From Algoriphagus sp. NG3 (lineage in GTDB: Bacteria > Bacteroidota > Bacteroidia > Cytophagales > Cyclobacteriaceae): DNA of 64,000 nucleotides. The DNA lies in the NCBI RefSeq assembly GCF_034119865.1, contig NZ_CP139421.1, forward strand, positions 3,941,001 to 4,005,000, given 5' to 3'. Numbering within the stretch: position 1 is the stretch's first letter; each line of letters begins with the position of its first letter. Positions 9,233 to 19,055 of the stretch are shown here, in pieces. A program made the translations under genes and the position numbers. The notes below the pieces were generated by a model. The model made no database searches. It was not told the DNA's origin and saw nothing but the letters and a program-made list of their open reading frames with translations.

Positions 9233-10798
9233 TTATCTCGCGTAATTCACCGCTCTCATTTCTCTGATTACCGTGATTTTGATCTGACCCGGATATTGCA
9301 TTTCCTTTTCGATTTTCTGTGAAATATCAAAGGAAAGTTTACCTGCTGTAGAATCGTCCACATTATCCGCATCTACCAAAACCCGAAGTTCGCGGCCCGC
9401 TTGCATAGCAAAGCATTTATTTACCCCATCAAAGCCCAAAGCAAGCTCCTCAAGGTCTTTTAGACGCTTGATGTAACTATCCATCACTTCACGTCTTGCA
9501 CCTGGCCTAGCACCTGAAATCGCATCAGAAGCCTGAACAATCGGGGAGATCATGGAGGTCATCTCTATTTCGTCGTGGTGAGCTCCTATCGCATTGCAGA
9601 TTTCCGGATGTTCCTTGTATCGCTTAGCCAGCTCCATACCCAAGACTGCGTGTGGAAGCTCCTGCTCCTCGTGCCATACTTTCCCGATATCGTGAAGCAA
9701 ACCTGCACGCTTGGCCATCTTGGCATTAAGTCCCATTTCAGCAGCCATGGTAGCACAAAGTTTTGCCACCTCTCTGGAGTGCTGAAGAAGATTCTGTCCG
9801 TAGGAAGATCTATATCTCATACGCCCTACCATTCTGATCAGCTCAGGATGAAGCCCATGGATACCTAGATCAATACAGGTTCTCTCGCCGATTTCGACGA
9901 TTTCTTCTTCTATGTTCTTTTCAGTTTTGGCGACTACCTCCTCGATTCTGGCCGGATGGATACGTCCATCCTGCACCAGTCTATGAAGTGAAAGCCTTGC
10001 CACTTCTCTTCTCACCGGGTCAAAACCGGAAATAATGATGGCCTCAGGCGTATCATCTACCACGATTTCCACCCCTGTAGCAGCTTCCAGTGCACGGATG
10101 TTTCTACCTTCTCTACCGATGATTTTACCTTTGATATCATCGCTTTCAATATTGAATACTGAAACACAGTTCTCCACTGCGTGCTCAGTCGCGGTGCGCT
10201 GTATGGTGTCCAGCACGATCTTTTTCGCCTGCTTAGTGGCAGTCAATTTCGCTTCATCCAGAATATCTTTGATCTGGGAAGAGGCCTTGGATTGGGCTTC
10301 TTCTGTCAGCATAGTCACCAGTTGCTCACGCGCTTCTTCACGGGTAAGGTTTGCCACCTTTTCCAAATCGGTGATACGCTGATTAGTTACTCTGTCAAGT
10401 TCCTCTTTTTTGACTTTGACCGAATGAAGCTGGGCATTTAGGTTCTCAGACTTACTGTCAAGTTCCGCTTCTTTTCTCTTTACCTGCTCCAGTTCCTTGG
10501 AAACCTGCTGCTCTCTCTGCTTCACTTTATTCTCATTGGTGAGGATAATATTTTTCTTATTACTCATCTCCTCATCAAACTCCGCTTTCAGCTTGAGGTA
10601 CTTTTCCTTTGCTTCAAGGATTCTGTCTTTCTTGATGGACTCTGCGTTGATTTCTGCTTCACGAAGCATGGACTTCACCCGCTCCCGGGTTTCCTCCTCC
10701 AGCTTAGAATTTTTATTTTTTATTAATGTGCCGGCAATAGCGGCTCCTACACCAGTCCCAATCAGGGCTGCGAGGACGATATATAGTATTTCTCCCAT
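9233..10798 (-). CDS. rny: Ribonuclease Y
   Basis: 521 residues, a membrane-anchored endoribonuclease initiating mRNA decay. The layout is typical: one N-terminal membrane helix (about 5-25), a long coiled coil (about 30-190), a KH domain ([17 protein letters not shown]), and an HD domain with [12 protein letters not shown] and the second histidine in [12 protein letters not shown]. The C-terminus MRAVNYAR is typical of the family. It lies downstream of pheT, the coiled-coil gene and zapA on the same strand. Confidence 0.97.
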   Translation of the reverse strand: MGEILYIVLAALIGTGVGAAIAGTLIKNKNSKLEEETRERVKSMLREAEINAESIKKDRILEAKEKYLKLKAEFDEEMSNKKNIILTNENKVKQREQQVSKELEQVKRKEAELDSKSENLNAQLHSVKVKKEELDRVTNQRITDLEKVANLTREEAREQLVTMLTEEAQSKASSQIKDILDEAKLTATKQAKKIVLDTIQRTATEHAVENCVSVFNIESDDIKGKIIGREGRNIRALEAATGVEIVVDDTPEAIIISGFDPVRREVARLSLHRLVQDGRIHPARIEEVVAKTEKNIEEEIVEIGERTCIDLGIHGLHPELIRMVGRMRYRSSYGQNLLQHSREVAKLCATMAAEMGLNAKMAKRAGLLHDIGKVWHEEQELPHAVLGMELAKRYKEHPEICNAIGAHHDEIEMTSMISPIVQASDAISGARPGARREVMDSYIKRLKDLEELALGFDGVNKCFAMQAGRELRVLVDADNVDDSTAGKLSFDISQKIEKEMQYPGQIKITVIREMRAVNYAR

Positions 10799-10866
10799 GG
10801 GTATTTTGGATATGAATTAGACCCCGGGGAATCTGAAAAATCTCCTGAATTTAGTGTTCTGAATAA

Positions 10867-11151
10867 TTACAACACCTTAGCTAGCAAGGCATTTACATGA
10901 GAAATACTGGATTTAATGTGCTCCGAATCTTCTGTGTTCACCTGATTGGTTTCCAATGATTCCACCATGCAATCAAAGGCTACCATAGCCAGCAAATCCT
11001 GGTTATCATCCAGTCCGTATTCCTCTTTATACTTTCTTAATTTTTCATTAATCAACTTGCCAGCATGACGGATCTTGGACTCGTCCTCGATCTTCACGCG
11101 CATAGGATACTCTCTATCTCCTATTTTTAACCTGATGGCAAGTGTCTCCAT
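10867..11151 (-). CDS. zapA: Cell division protein ZapA
   Basis: 94 residues. ZapA stabilises FtsZ protofilaments at midcell. The N-terminal beta-rich part (LAIRLKIGDREYPMRV) and C-terminal helix are typical, as is ALVAFDCMVESL-like sequence (here LLAMVAFDCMVES). It starts one base after the stop of the coiled-coil gene at 11153, so the two are almost certainly cotranscribed. Confidence 0.88.
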   Translation of the reverse strand: METLAIRLKIGDREYPMRVKIEDESKIRHAGKLINEKLRKYKEEYGLDDNQDLLAMVAFDCMVESLETNQVNTEDSEHIKSSISHVNALLAKVL

Positions 11152-11152
11152 A

Positions 11153-11437
11153 TCACTCAGATAAGTAAGTAATTAAATGATCGATTTCTTGTATATAATT
11201 ATTGATTAGGTCACTCATTTCAGTTGACTGTTCCGGATTCACCGGTTGTTTGTCCACAATGTTACTAATTTTAATTTTATTTTTAAAATGTTCGATTTCC
11301 TGCTCTTTTTTACCCAAAGCACTACTTACTTCGGATAATTTTTGCCTCAATTGCTGATTTTCCTCACTTAGTTCCAACAATTTATTACTAGCCTGTACGG
11401 CCAGTTTCTCTAATTTTTGCAGTTCCTCTTGAATCAT
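11153..11437 (-). CDS. Small coiled-coil protein upstream of zapA
   Basis: 94 residues, mostly charged heptads (EELQKLEKLAVQASNKLLEL, EENQQLRQKLSEVSSALGKK). It has no signal peptide or membrane helix. It is wedged between pheT (2-base gap) and zapA (1-base gap). Size, coiled-coil nature and its zapA neighbour make a division-related role like ZapB possible, but no homology is claimed. Confidence 0.75.
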   Translation of the reverse strand: MIQEELQKLEKLAVQASNKLLELSEENQQLRQKLSEVSSALGKKEQEIEHFKNKIKISNIVDKQPVNPEQSTEMSDLINNYIQEIDHLITYLSE

Positions 11438-11439
11438 TT

Positions 11440-13851
11440 CTATGTTCTTATCAAAGCACCTACCTCTTTTTCAAAGGCTTGAATCAATTTACTCATTGTT
11501 TTGTCAATTACCTTATCGGTCAATGTATTTTCCTGATCCTGTAAGTGAAAACTTAATGCATATGCCTTTTTGCCTGCATCTATTTTGTCTCCCTGATACA
11601 CATCAAAGACACCGATTCTTTTCAATAATTTCCCGCCAAATTTCGTAGCCACTGTTTTCACCTGATCATAGCTCACAGTTTTGTCAATTACCAGGGAAAG
11701 ATCTCTACGTACCTCAGGGAATTTTGAAAGTTCTTCAAATTTCTTCAAACCTGAAGCTTTTTTGCAAAGTAAATCCCAGTTAAGGTCTGCGTACCATACT
11801 TCCTGACGTACTTCTGCTTGCTTTAAAACTTTATCATCAAGCAAACCGATAGTCGCCAACTCCTTCTGACCGAGCATGATTTTCAAGCCATAAGCAAAAG
11901 GCGCAGCTTCTACTATAGAAAGATCTCCAGCCTGTACATTCAGCTTCTCTAGAATGCTTTCAACCGTAGAGTAAATGTCAGGAAATGCAAAACTCTTGCT
12001 TGGCTCCAACCAGCTTTCAGCGGTCTTCTTGCCCGTGAGGAAAAGGGACAATCTTCTACTCTCTGCATATCCTTCCTCAGCCTTATGATAAACGGTGCCA
12101 AATTCGAAGTATTTCAAATCCGTCTGACGCCTGTTGATATTTCTGGCCAACACTTCCAACCCTGAATATAATAAGCTTTGGCGCATCACATCAAGATCTT
12201 CGCTTAGCTTATTGTAAATAACGACGTTGTTGGCTGGATCCAAGAACCCGGATTTCTCAGCGTAGGTTGATTTGGTAAGGCTATTTGTAATCATCTCATA
12301 ATAACCTTGTCCTGTAAGGATCTCAGTTAAGCGGTATTGCAACTTATTGAGATCTTTCACCGGATGTTCTGCGAGGTAATCCGTCTTGAGGTTCTCGGAG
12401 AGTTCCACATTGTGAAATCCATAAATCCTCAATATCTCCTCGATGATATCCGCTTCCCTCGTCACATCTACCCGGTAAGGCTTAGCGGTAGCAGTAAAGC
12501 CTTCAGGGGTTTCATTATCAACTTTGATCTCCAGGCTTTCCAGAATTGACTTCACCTCTGATGGATCAATTTTCTTCCCGATCAGGCGGTTGATATGCCC
12601 GTAATTCACCTCAATCACGAAATCCTGAACCGGCTCCGGATAAATATCTATCAGCTCGGAAGCTACTTTCCCACCGGCAATATCCTGCAGCAGCTTAACC
12701 GCCATTTTCAGGGCATATACAGGCATATTAGGATCTGTGCCACGCTCAAATCGGAATGATGCATCCGTCTTCAAGCCGTGAAACTGGCTTCCTTTTCTGA
12801 CAACATCCGGAGAGAAATAAGCTGACTCCAAAAATATTGATGTAGTCCCCTCAGAAACCCCAGAATCTTCCCCTCCAAACACACCGGCGATGCAAAGCCC
12901 TCCCTTTGGATCTTTGATCATCAATTCCTCACCGGAAAGTTTCCTTTCTTTTCCATCCAAGGTGATGAATTTCGAATCCTTTGGAAGTTTACCTACGATG
13001 ATTTTCCCTTCGGAAATTTTGCCCGTATCGAAGGCATGAAGTGGCTGCCCCAGATCATGTAAGATAAAGTTGGTGATATCCACCACATTATTGATCGGCT
13101 CCAAATCCAGGGATTTCAGAAAATTCTGCAGCCATACCGGAGAAGGCCCTACTTTCAAATCAGTCAGCACCACTCCCGCATAGCGGGGACAGTCAGCGGT
13201 ATTTTCTACTTCTACCTGAATCGAAGAGCCGGTCGTCTCGACTTTCAGTTCAGGAGTAGCATCGATCGCCAGCTCTCTTCCTAAAAGCGCTTTCAGGTCA
13301 CGCGCGACGCCCAGATGGGAAGCCGCATCAGCCCTGTTGGGGGTCAAACCGATCTCCAACACCTGATCCTGACCGATTTCAATATATTCTGAAGCAGGCG
13401 TTCCATTAGCCAGGTCTGTATCCAATACCATGATCCCGGCATGACTGGATCCTAACCCAAGTTCGTCCTCGGCACAGATCATCCCTTCGGAAACCTCGCC
13501 TCTGATCTTGGCTTTTTTGATCTGGAAGGAATCCCCTTCGGATGGATACAGTGTGGCTCCAACCGTGGCAACCAATACCTTTTGACCCTGGGCTACATTC
13601 GGGGCGCCGCAGACAATAGGAGAAATCCCGGTCCCGATATCTACCGTAGTCAGGCTTAACTTATCCGCATTGGGATGCTTCTCGCAGGTCAGCACCTCCC
13701 CTATCACTATGCCTTCCAGACCTCCTTTGACAGAGACGAATTCTTCTAAGCCTTCCACTTCCAAACCGGATTGGGTCAGCAATGCGCCGATTTCCTCCGC
13801 AGTCTCGGTGTGGGGGATATATTTTTTTAATCGATTTATAGAGATTTTCAT
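11440..13851 (-). CDS. pheT: Phenylalanyl-tRNA synthetase beta subunit
   Basis: 803 residues, the usual bacterial length. Domains in order: N-terminal core (MKISINRLKKYIPH), EMAP/tRNA-binding OB fold (CEKHPNADKLSLTTVDIG, VCGAPNVAQGQKVLVA), B3/B4 editing domain, B5 (VEVNYGHINRLIGKKIDP), catalytic-like core (ANNVVIYNKLSEDLDVMRQS) and C-terminal FDX-ACB anticodon-binding domain (FPEVRRDLSLVIDK). It forms an alpha2beta2 enzyme with PheS, which is not in this window. Confidence 0.97.
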   Translation of the reverse strand: MKISINRLKKYIPHTETAEEIGALLTQSGLEVEGLEEFVSVKGGLEGIVIGEVLTCEKHPNADKLSLTTVDIGTGISPIVCGAPNVAQGQKVLVATVGATLYPSEGDSFQIKKAKIRGEVSEGMICAEDELGLGSSHAGIMVLDTDLANGTPASEYIEIGQDQVLEIGLTPNRADAASHLGVARDLKALLGRELAIDATPELKVETTGSSIQVEVENTADCPRYAGVVLTDLKVGPSPVWLQNFLKSLDLEPINNVVDITNFILHDLGQPLHAFDTGKISEGKIIVGKLPKDSKFITLDGKERKLSGEELMIKDPKGGLCIAGVFGGEDSGVSEGTTSIFLESAYFSPDVVRKGSQFHGLKTDASFRFERGTDPNMPVYALKMAVKLLQDIAGGKVASELIDIYPEPVQDFVIEVNYGHINRLIGKKIDPSEVKSILESLEIKVDNETPEGFTATAKPYRVDVTREADIIEEILRIYGFHNVELSENLKTDYLAEHPVKDLNKLQYRLTEILTGQGYYEMITNSLTKSTYAEKSGFLDPANNVVIYNKLSEDLDVMRQSLLYSGLEVLARNINRRQTDLKYFEFGTVYHKAEEGYAESRRLSLFLTGKKTAESWLEPSKSFAFPDIYSTVESILEKLNVQAGDLSIVEAAPFAYGLKIMLGQKELATIGLLDDKVLKQAEVRQEVWYADLNWDLLCKKASGLKKFEELSKFPEVRRDLSLVIDKTVSYDQVKTVATKFGGKLLKRIGVFDVYQGDKIDAGKKAYALSFHLQDQENTLTDKVIDKTMSKLIQAFEKEVGALIRT

Positions 13852-13893
13852 TGAAAATGTAATTCGGCCATTTTTAAGCAGATTCTAAAATAG

Positions 13894-13916
13894 AAAAAGG
13901 GTTAGTAAACCCTTTT
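13894..13916 (-). terminator. Hairpin terminator after the beta-propeller gene
   Basis: AAAAGGGTT / AACCCTTTT stem with a 4-base loop and a T run on the minus strand, between the propeller gene and pheT. Confidence 0.7.
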
Positions 13917-13984
13917 AATGTCATACAAATTTAGAAAAATCAATTCACTTATCCAGCTTTAAGCACCATCGATCTACACAGAGA

Positions 13985-15004
13985 TCATTCAGGCAAATCA
14001 AACACGTAAACATGCTTAGTTCCTAGACCCTGAGTATACAGCTTTCCTACTTGAGAATCAACATAAAAATTTATTGGATGAAATCCATCATCATCAGTTC
14101 CAGTTCGGAACTTAAAAATCTTTTCTAACTCGCAAGATGTTTCATTTATCCTGAACACTAGAAGATTCCTAGCTTTCGAACGATCCAACCCCACTCTATC
14201 AACAAATGAAACATATAACCTCCCTCTATCATACTGAACACCCATAATTATCATAGGTATGTTATTCTGTGAATTGGGATTTTTCCTTAAATCACTTTCT
14301 AAAGAATCAATAGATGTTTTAATAGGTTCAACATTTTTAATATTAAATCTATTAATACTACTCCCCACAGAATCCAACATTTCAATGTATGGTAAACTTG
14401 CTCCGACCACAATCAAATTCCCTTTCTCATCGCTCTGAAAATGTTTCACTTGGCGGTTCTTACCAATTTCTGATTCGGGAAAAGACACTTTAAACCGATC
14501 AAGCTGTTCACCAACTTTATCCACTTTTAAAATCACATTTTCATCAAAAGGCGAAAATATTGGATAATAAATATTTCCCTTATTATCCACATCAAATTTA
14601 AAATCTAAAACAGGTTCAGGGATTTTAACAGCTGAAATAAATTGCCCATTATTTGAATCAAATCGTTTAATACTGTGATTACCTAAATCAGCAATGTAAA
14701 GACTTCCTTCAATATACCTTCCTTGAGTAGGAAAACTGAACTCCTTCGGACCTGCACCGGTATCCCTCAAGACTTGTAAAACGTCAAAATCTTTATTTGT
14801 AATGGCAAGAAAAGCAGGATTATGACTAATAATAAAGTTGTTTTCTTTGTTTCCAAGTAAAGTTACACTCGTAAAAAAAAACGAATCAAGATGATCTATA
14901 GTCTTTACAGGATAAAGTTCTAAGATTTCAATCTCTTCAGATTTATCTATTTTTTCTTTACAAGAAAAGGAAACAATAAGAACTGCTACTAATAATCGCT
15001 TCAT
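13985..15004 (-). CDS. 6-bladed beta-propeller lipoprotein (BF3164-like)
   Basis: 339 residues with a lipoprotein signal; Cys15 lies in SFSC. Repeated propeller segments are visible: GAGPKEFSFPTQGRYIEGSL, LYIADLGNHSIKRFD and DVDNKGNIYYPIF. This architecture is common in Bacteroidota and is often encoded next to small Cys-containing secreted peptides, as here (15070-15270). The molecular function is unknown. A terminator follows. Confidence 0.8.
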   Translation of the reverse strand: MKRLLVAVLIVSFSCKEKIDKSEEIEILELYPVKTIDHLDSFFFTSVTLLGNKENNFIISHNPAFLAITNKDFDVLQVLRDTGAGPKEFSFPTQGRYIEGSLYIADLGNHSIKRFDSNNGQFISAVKIPEPVLDFKFDVDNKGNIYYPIFSPFDENVILKVDKVGEQLDRFKVSFPESEIGKNRQVKHFQSDEKGNLIVVGASLPYIEMLDSVGSSINRFNIKNVEPIKTSIDSLESDLRKNPNSQNNIPMIIMGVQYDRGRLYVSFVDRVGLDRSKARNLLVFRINETSCELEKIFKFRTGTDDDGFHPINFYVDSQVGKLYTQGLGTKHVYVFDLPE

Positions 15005-15069
15005 TTCGTAGGTTTTATAAAAAGAGAAATGGCCAAAGAAGAGGCCATTTCTTAGCCATCACCTTTACT

Positions 15070-15270
15070 TTAGCCCCCTAAACCACATCTCACTAAAGAG
15101 GTATACCCAGTAGTGTAAGTACAAGACACATACCCCGGCCCCGTAGAACACGAATAATCAGCAGTGCAGGAAATAATTTCATCACCGCACCACATCTCTG
15201 CAGTACATGGAACTGCCTGAATGCTAAACAGGAAAACAAAGCATGATCCTAAAAACATAATTTTTTTCAT
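15070..15270 (-). CDS. Small Cys-rich secreted peptide
   Basis: 66 residues. The ATG at 15270 (MKKIMF) is chosen because it starts directly before a signal peptide (FLGSCFVFLFSIQA); the open frame upstream has no such logic. The mature part of about 42 residues holds Cys in WCGDE, SCTAD, SCSTG, SCTYT and VRCGLGG. It sits 66 bases upstream of the beta-propeller lipoprotein on the same strand. The arrangement resembles the NVEALA-type peptide/BF3164-lipoprotein pairs of Bacteroides, but the NVEALA motif itself is absent. Confidence 0.7.
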   Translation of the reverse strand: MKKIMFLGSCFVFLFSIQAVPCTAEMWCGDEIISCTADYSCSTGPGYVSCTYTTGYTSLVRCGLGG

Positions 15271-15362
15271 GGTAAAATAATTTAAGTAAAACAACCATTT
15301 GTTATAGATGTCACTATTATAAAAAAAAAAATGAAAAGCCAAATACTTCTTCTGATTTCTAA

Positions 15363-15980
15363 TCACTTCCCGTAATTTTTCTCACCAACAGGAATAGGTA
15401 TCTCCAGCAAATTTTCTTTCGGAGGAAGCGGGCAGCCGTAATCGGGATTGTATGCACAATAGGGGTTATATGCCATGTTAAAATCCAAGGTAATGCTGTT
15501 TTTACCGTCCTGCCGTGCATTGATGTATCTACCACCTCCATAGGTCTCTCCCGCACTGGTTTCATCCGCAAAAGCCAAAAAGAAATTACGCTTATCGGGC
15601 TCTTTGATCGCCTGAAGAAGAAGCAATTTCTGTGTTTTCCCATCCAATTCAAATTCCGCCCAGGAATGCTCTATGTATTTTTCCTTGGTTCCATCGGTGA
15701 GGGGCACTTCCCTCACTTTCCTCCCTTCTATGGGCAGCAGCCTGGCCTTCACCTTATAGGCCAGGTCTATAGGATAGAAATTCAATTTGGTAAAGGATTG
15801 TTTTTGCTCATCGGTAAGCGGGGACTCGAAATTAAACCGCAGGAATTTAAACTGTCTTTCCCGCTCTGCCTCGATCTTTTCAATGTAATCTTCGGGGCTT
15901 TCCGTCCCCGTCAAGGTGTAAACCACCGCAGCCAAAACCACTACGGAGATCATAATCAGTATAATCGTATTGTTTTTCAT
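15363..15980 (-). CDS. DUF1684 family protein
   Basis: 205 residues with an N-terminal membrane anchor or uncleaved signal (about 5-25). The C-terminal signature YNPYCAYNPDYGCPLPP and an ETYGGGRYI segment are diagnostic of DUF1684. No enzymatic function is established. It starts 3 bases after the radC stop and is probably cotranscribed with it. Confidence 0.9.
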   Translation of the reverse strand: MKNNTIILIMISVVVLAAVVYTLTGTESPEDYIEKIEAERERQFKFLRFNFESPLTDEQKQSFTKLNFYPIDLAYKVKARLLPIEGRKVREVPLTDGTKEKYIEHSWAEFELDGKTQKLLLLQAIKEPDKRNFFLAFADETSAGETYGGGRYINARQDGKNSITLDFNMAYNPYCAYNPDYGCPLPPKENLLEIPIPVGEKNYGK

Positions 15981-15983
15981 AAA

Positions 15984-16688
15984 TCAGAGAATGGCCTCAT
16001 CGGCGAAGCTAAAGTAGCCAACATCTGCAAAAATCACATGATCCAACACCGGCAAATCCAATTCCTTTCCGATTTTGACCAAACGCTGGGTGAGCCTTTT
16101 ATCCTGATCCGAAGGACTCAGATTGCCACTGGGATGATTGTGAACCAGGATTATAGACTGGGCAAGATGCTCCAGCGCAATCTTAAAAACGATCTTGGGA
16201 TCTACGACTGTCCCGGATGTACCACCTTGAGAAACCAGGTGCTTTTTGATGACTTGGTTTCCTCTGTTCAGCAAAATCAAGTAAAAGTGTTCTATTTGCT
16301 CATCCAACAAGTCAGGCCGCATCAAATCATAAATATCCTGGGAGCAGGTGATCCGGGGTCTTATTACCGGCTCTGAATCCTTCCTCCTTCTGGCAAGCTC
16401 CATCGCCGCAATGATAGTTATTGCCTTAGCTTCTCCTATTCCTTTGAATTTCTTGAGATCCTGGATTGACATTCTCGCAAGTGTCCTCAGGTCATAATTG
16501 ACCCCGGCCAGAATGTGCTTGGATAAATCCACAGCACTCACAGATGGAGTCCCTGAACCGATTAAAATAGCAATCAATTCAGCATCAGTCAAGGCAGACT
16601 TGCCCTTCAAAAGCAGCTTTTCCCGTGGACGGTCTTCTTCTGCCAGCTGGGAGATTTTGATAGAGGAGTATGTATCCATAGCAATCAA
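15984..16688 (-). CDS. radC: RadC family JAMM/MPN+ protein
   Basis: 234 residues. The N-terminal helix-hairpin-helix part (LIGSGTPSVSAVDLSKHIL, FKGIGEAKAI) precedes the JAMM metal motif HNHPSGNLSPSDQD. Despite the name, a role in DNA repair is not demonstrated for the family. Two near starts exist (16688 and 16679, MDTYSS); the downstream one fits the family's usual N-terminus. Confidence 0.92.
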   Translation of the reverse strand: MIAMDTYSSIKISQLAEEDRPREKLLLKGKSALTDAELIAILIGSGTPSVSAVDLSKHILAGVNYDLRTLARMSIQDLKKFKGIGEAKAITIIAAMELARRRKDSEPVIRPRITCSQDIYDLMRPDLLDEQIEHFYLILLNRGNQVIKKHLVSQGGTSGTVVDPKIVFKIALEHLAQSIILVHNHPSGNLSPSDQDKRLTQRLVKIGKELDLPVLDHVIFADVGYFSFADEAIL

Positions 16689-16725
16689 TTAAAAAGTGAG
16701 CTATGAATTTAAATACTTCAGGGCA

Positions 16726-16753
16726 CAAAAAAAACCCTGACAGGCAGGGTTTT
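16726..16753 (-). terminator. rpsT terminator
   Basis: AAAACCCTG / CAGGGTTTT stem with a 5-base loop, followed on the minus strand by a T tract, just behind the rpsT stop. Confidence 0.85.
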
Positions 16754-16775
16754 AGAGAATTAAAACCTTTTGGGA

Positions 16776-17030
16776 TTAACCTAGCGCGGAAACGAACTTG
16801 GCCAATCTTGATTTTTTGTTACTTGCGTTGTTCTTGTGAATCACATTCTTCTTAGCCAACTTGTCCAACATAGAAGATACTTTTTTGTAAAGTTCAGAAG
16901 CCTCCACTTTATCAGTAGATGCTTTCAATCTTTTGATGAAAGTCCTAGTTGTTTTAGCCTGATATCTGTTTCTCAAACGCTTAGCTTCGTTAGCACGAAT
17001 TCTCTTCAGAGCTGATTTGTGATTTGCCAT
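16776..17030 (-). CDS. rpsT: 30S ribosomal protein S20
   Basis: 84 residues, basic and helical, with the typical start MANHKSALKRIRANEAKRLR and core KNVIHKNNASNKKSRLAK. It binds 16S rRNA. It is monocistronic, with its own promoter and terminator. Confidence 0.96.
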   Translation of the reverse strand: MANHKSALKRIRANEAKRLRNRYQAKTTRTFIKRLKASTDKVEASELYKKVSSMLDKLAKKNVIHKNNASNKKSRLAKFVSALG

Positions 17031-17081
17031 ATCTTGATATTAAATAAAATTCTTTACGTGTCCCTATTCCGAATCGGAGTG

Positions 17082-17113
17082 CAAAGTTATTAGAATTTAT
17101 TAATTCCACCAAA
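17082..17113 (-). promoter_or_regulatory. rpsT promoter (Bacteroidota -33/-7)
   Basis: On the minus strand TTTG (17113-17110) is followed after 20 bases by TAACTTTG (17089-17082), an exact TAnnTTTG -7 box. Transcription would start about 45 bases before the rpsT ATG. The rest of 17031-17242 shows no gene. Confidence 0.75.
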
Positions 17114-17242
17114 GTAATTTTAAACATTCGCCTGAACATCACTATTCTTCGAACCAAATAATTTGGCCTCACACCCCTTAATGTGGCAAATATACCTTTT
17201 CTATCATTATTTACATGACAAATATTTTGATTAATTTAAGGG

Positions 17243-18184
17243 GTGAAATTTTTTCTTACCTACATATTTCTGCTTTTTTTAGTCCCTTCCTCATCAACTA
17301 ACTGGGGTTTTTATGCTCATTCCTTAATCAACAGGCTGGCTGTATTTTCACTCCCGGAGGAAATGATCGTCTTTTATAAACCGCATATCCAGTTCATAAC
17401 GGAGAAGGCGGTCAACCCAGACCGAAGAAGATATGCTGTGATAGGTGAAGCGGAAAAACACTACATAGATCTGGATCACTATGGGGATTCTGCCCTGCAA
17501 ATTCTCCCAAAATACTGGAATGAGGCAGTAGAAAAATTTACCGAAGACAGCCTTCGAGCCAATGGGATAGGCCCCTGGTCAGCCTATTTCACATTCATCA
17601 ATCTTACCAAAGCTTTTGAAGCCAAAAACCCTGCGGCTATTCTCAGGCTTTCTGCCGATCTGGGGCACTACTTGGGAGATCTGAATGTACCGCTGCACAC
17701 CACTGTGAATTACAACGGACAATTGACCAATCAATTGGGGATCCATGGCTTTTGGGAAAGCCGGGTTCCCGAACTGCAGGCAAAGGACTATCCCCTATGG
17801 ATAGGACAGGCAGAATATGTGGACGATCCCCAGCAGGCGATTTGGGACGCTGTAGCTGCTGCACATGCGCAGGTGGACAGCGTACTCTCGATCGAAAGAG
17901 AGCTGACCCAAAACTTTTCTCCTGACCAGAAATACAGCTACGAGGAACGGAACAATATCACCGTACGGGTTTATTCCCGCGAATTCACAGAAGCTTACGT
18001 GCTTGCCCTCGACAATCAGGTGGAGCGACAGATGAGAAAATCCATCAAGATGATTGCCGATTTTTGGTTTACCGCCTGGGTAAATGCGGGACAGCCGGAT
18101 TTGAGTAGTTTAAACAGTAAAGAAGTTGAGGAAGAGGAGATTGTGAAGGATTCAAAGATTAAAGCTAGGGAACATGACAACTAG
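17243..18184 (+). CDS. Zinc-dependent phospholipase C / S1-P1 nuclease-like secreted protein
   Basis: 313 residues with a signal peptide whose mature end begins near NWGFYAHSLINR. That Trp and His match the N-terminal zinc ligand pattern of the fold. Further ligand-like motifs are DLDHYG, ADLGHYLGDLNVPLHTT and GIHGFWESR. It is probably a periplasmic phosphoesterase; the sequence alone does not decide between lipid and nucleic acid substrates. The stop codon lies exactly at the left edge of the inverted-repeat element (TAG 18182-18184), and the charged C-terminal tail may be altered by that insertion. Confidence 0.85.
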   Translation: MKFFLTYIFLLFLVPSSSTNWGFYAHSLINRLAVFSLPEEMIVFYKPHIQFITEKAVNPDRRRYAVIGEAEKHYIDLDHYGDSALQILPKYWNEAVEKFTEDSLRANGIGPWSAYFTFINLTKAFEAKNPAAILRLSADLGHYLGDLNVPLHTTVNYNGQLTNQLGIHGFWESRVPELQAKDYPLWIGQAEYVDDPQQAIWDAVAAAHAQVDSVLSIERELTQNFSPDQKYSYEERNNITVRVYSREFTEAYVLALDNQVERQMRKSIKMIADFWFTAWVNAGQPDLSSLNSKEVEEEEIVKDSKIKAREHDN

Positions 18185-18305
18185 TGATCAGTGGTCAGTC
18201 GCAGTGAGCAGTCGCAGCGTGTCAATATCAGTCGCAGTCGGCAGGGACAGCGTGTCTATGCTGACAGCTAAAAAAACAAAATTCATTCTTAAAAAATTAA
18301 GCCTC

Positions 18306-18677
18306 ATGGATTACAAAGATTTATTAGCCTTCAAAAAAGGATTTGAATTGGCAATGAGCATTTTCCACATCTCGAAACAATTTCCAAAGGAAGAAAGATA
18401 TTCATTGACTGATCAAGTTAGAAGATCGAGCAGATCTGTATGTGCATGCATAGCCGAATCCTATAGAAAACGATTATACCCCGCGCATTTTAAATCAAAA
18501 CTAAGCGATGCTGACATGGAAAATAGCGAAACCAATGTCTGGTTAGATTTTGCTCATGCATGCGATTATATCAGCGATGAAACCCATTCGGAGCTTACCA
18601 AAAAAGCAGAAGAAGTAGGAAAACTCGTAAACTACATGATTTTGAATCCTTCCAAATTTGGCGTATCTCCAAAATAA
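18306..18677 (+). CDS. Four-helix-bundle protein of the S23/IVS family
   Basis: 123 residues. The ATG at 18306 (MDYKDLLAFKKGFELAMSIF) is chosen because the frame upstream is made of the flanking CAGTCGCAGT repeat. Typical motifs are the DLLAFKKG-like start, LTDQVRRSSRSV, and the helical middle IAESYRKR. Homologues were first seen in 23S rRNA intervening sequences and are common, functionally obscure single genes in Bacteroidota; they share a fold with Avd of diversity-generating retroelements. Inverted repeats enclose it. Confidence 0.85.
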   Translation: MDYKDLLAFKKGFELAMSIFHISKQFPKEERYSLTDQVRRSSRSVCACIAESYRKRLYPAHFKSKLSDADMENSETNVWLDFAHACDYISDETHSELTKKAEEVGKLVNYMILNPSKFGVSPK

Positions 18678-19055
18678 ATTCTCATACCTCCAATGATTCA
18701 GAAACCTCAAAGTATCTAATCCCTGAAACCGAAAATCTCAACTAGTATAAATTACTGCAACTGAGACTGAACACTGCAACCGCCTATTGTGACTGAAGAC
18801 TGCGACTGAACACTGTGACTGACCCCGGAGGGTACTCAAGACTAAACGGTTCAAGTCTATTGACTTGGACCTATTATAATGAAGTCTTCAGACTTCTATT
18901 TGCCCAGATACAATTTGGCAGTCTGGAGACTGCATTGATACTGGCACAAGCCTGCCTACCGGTCAGGCAGGTCTGAAGACGCCAATTACCTGCCCACTGC
19001 GACTGAATACTGCGACTGATCACTGATCACTGTGACTGCCTACTGCGACTGAACA
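18678..19055. repeat. Repeat-filled gap after the S23 gene
   Basis: Contains ACTGCGACTG-type degenerate repeats at 18760-18827 and 18985-19052. It also holds palindromes built on GTCTTCAGAC, such as 18881-18896 and 18917-18933, and a GCCTGCCTACCGGTCAGGCAGG hairpin near 18951-18971. No coding sequence is seen. Confidence 0.7.

Noticed and set aside
18174..18305. N-terminal extension of the S23 protein
   Set aside because: It translates the CAGTCGCAGT repeats and does not resemble the family, which starts at MDYKDL.
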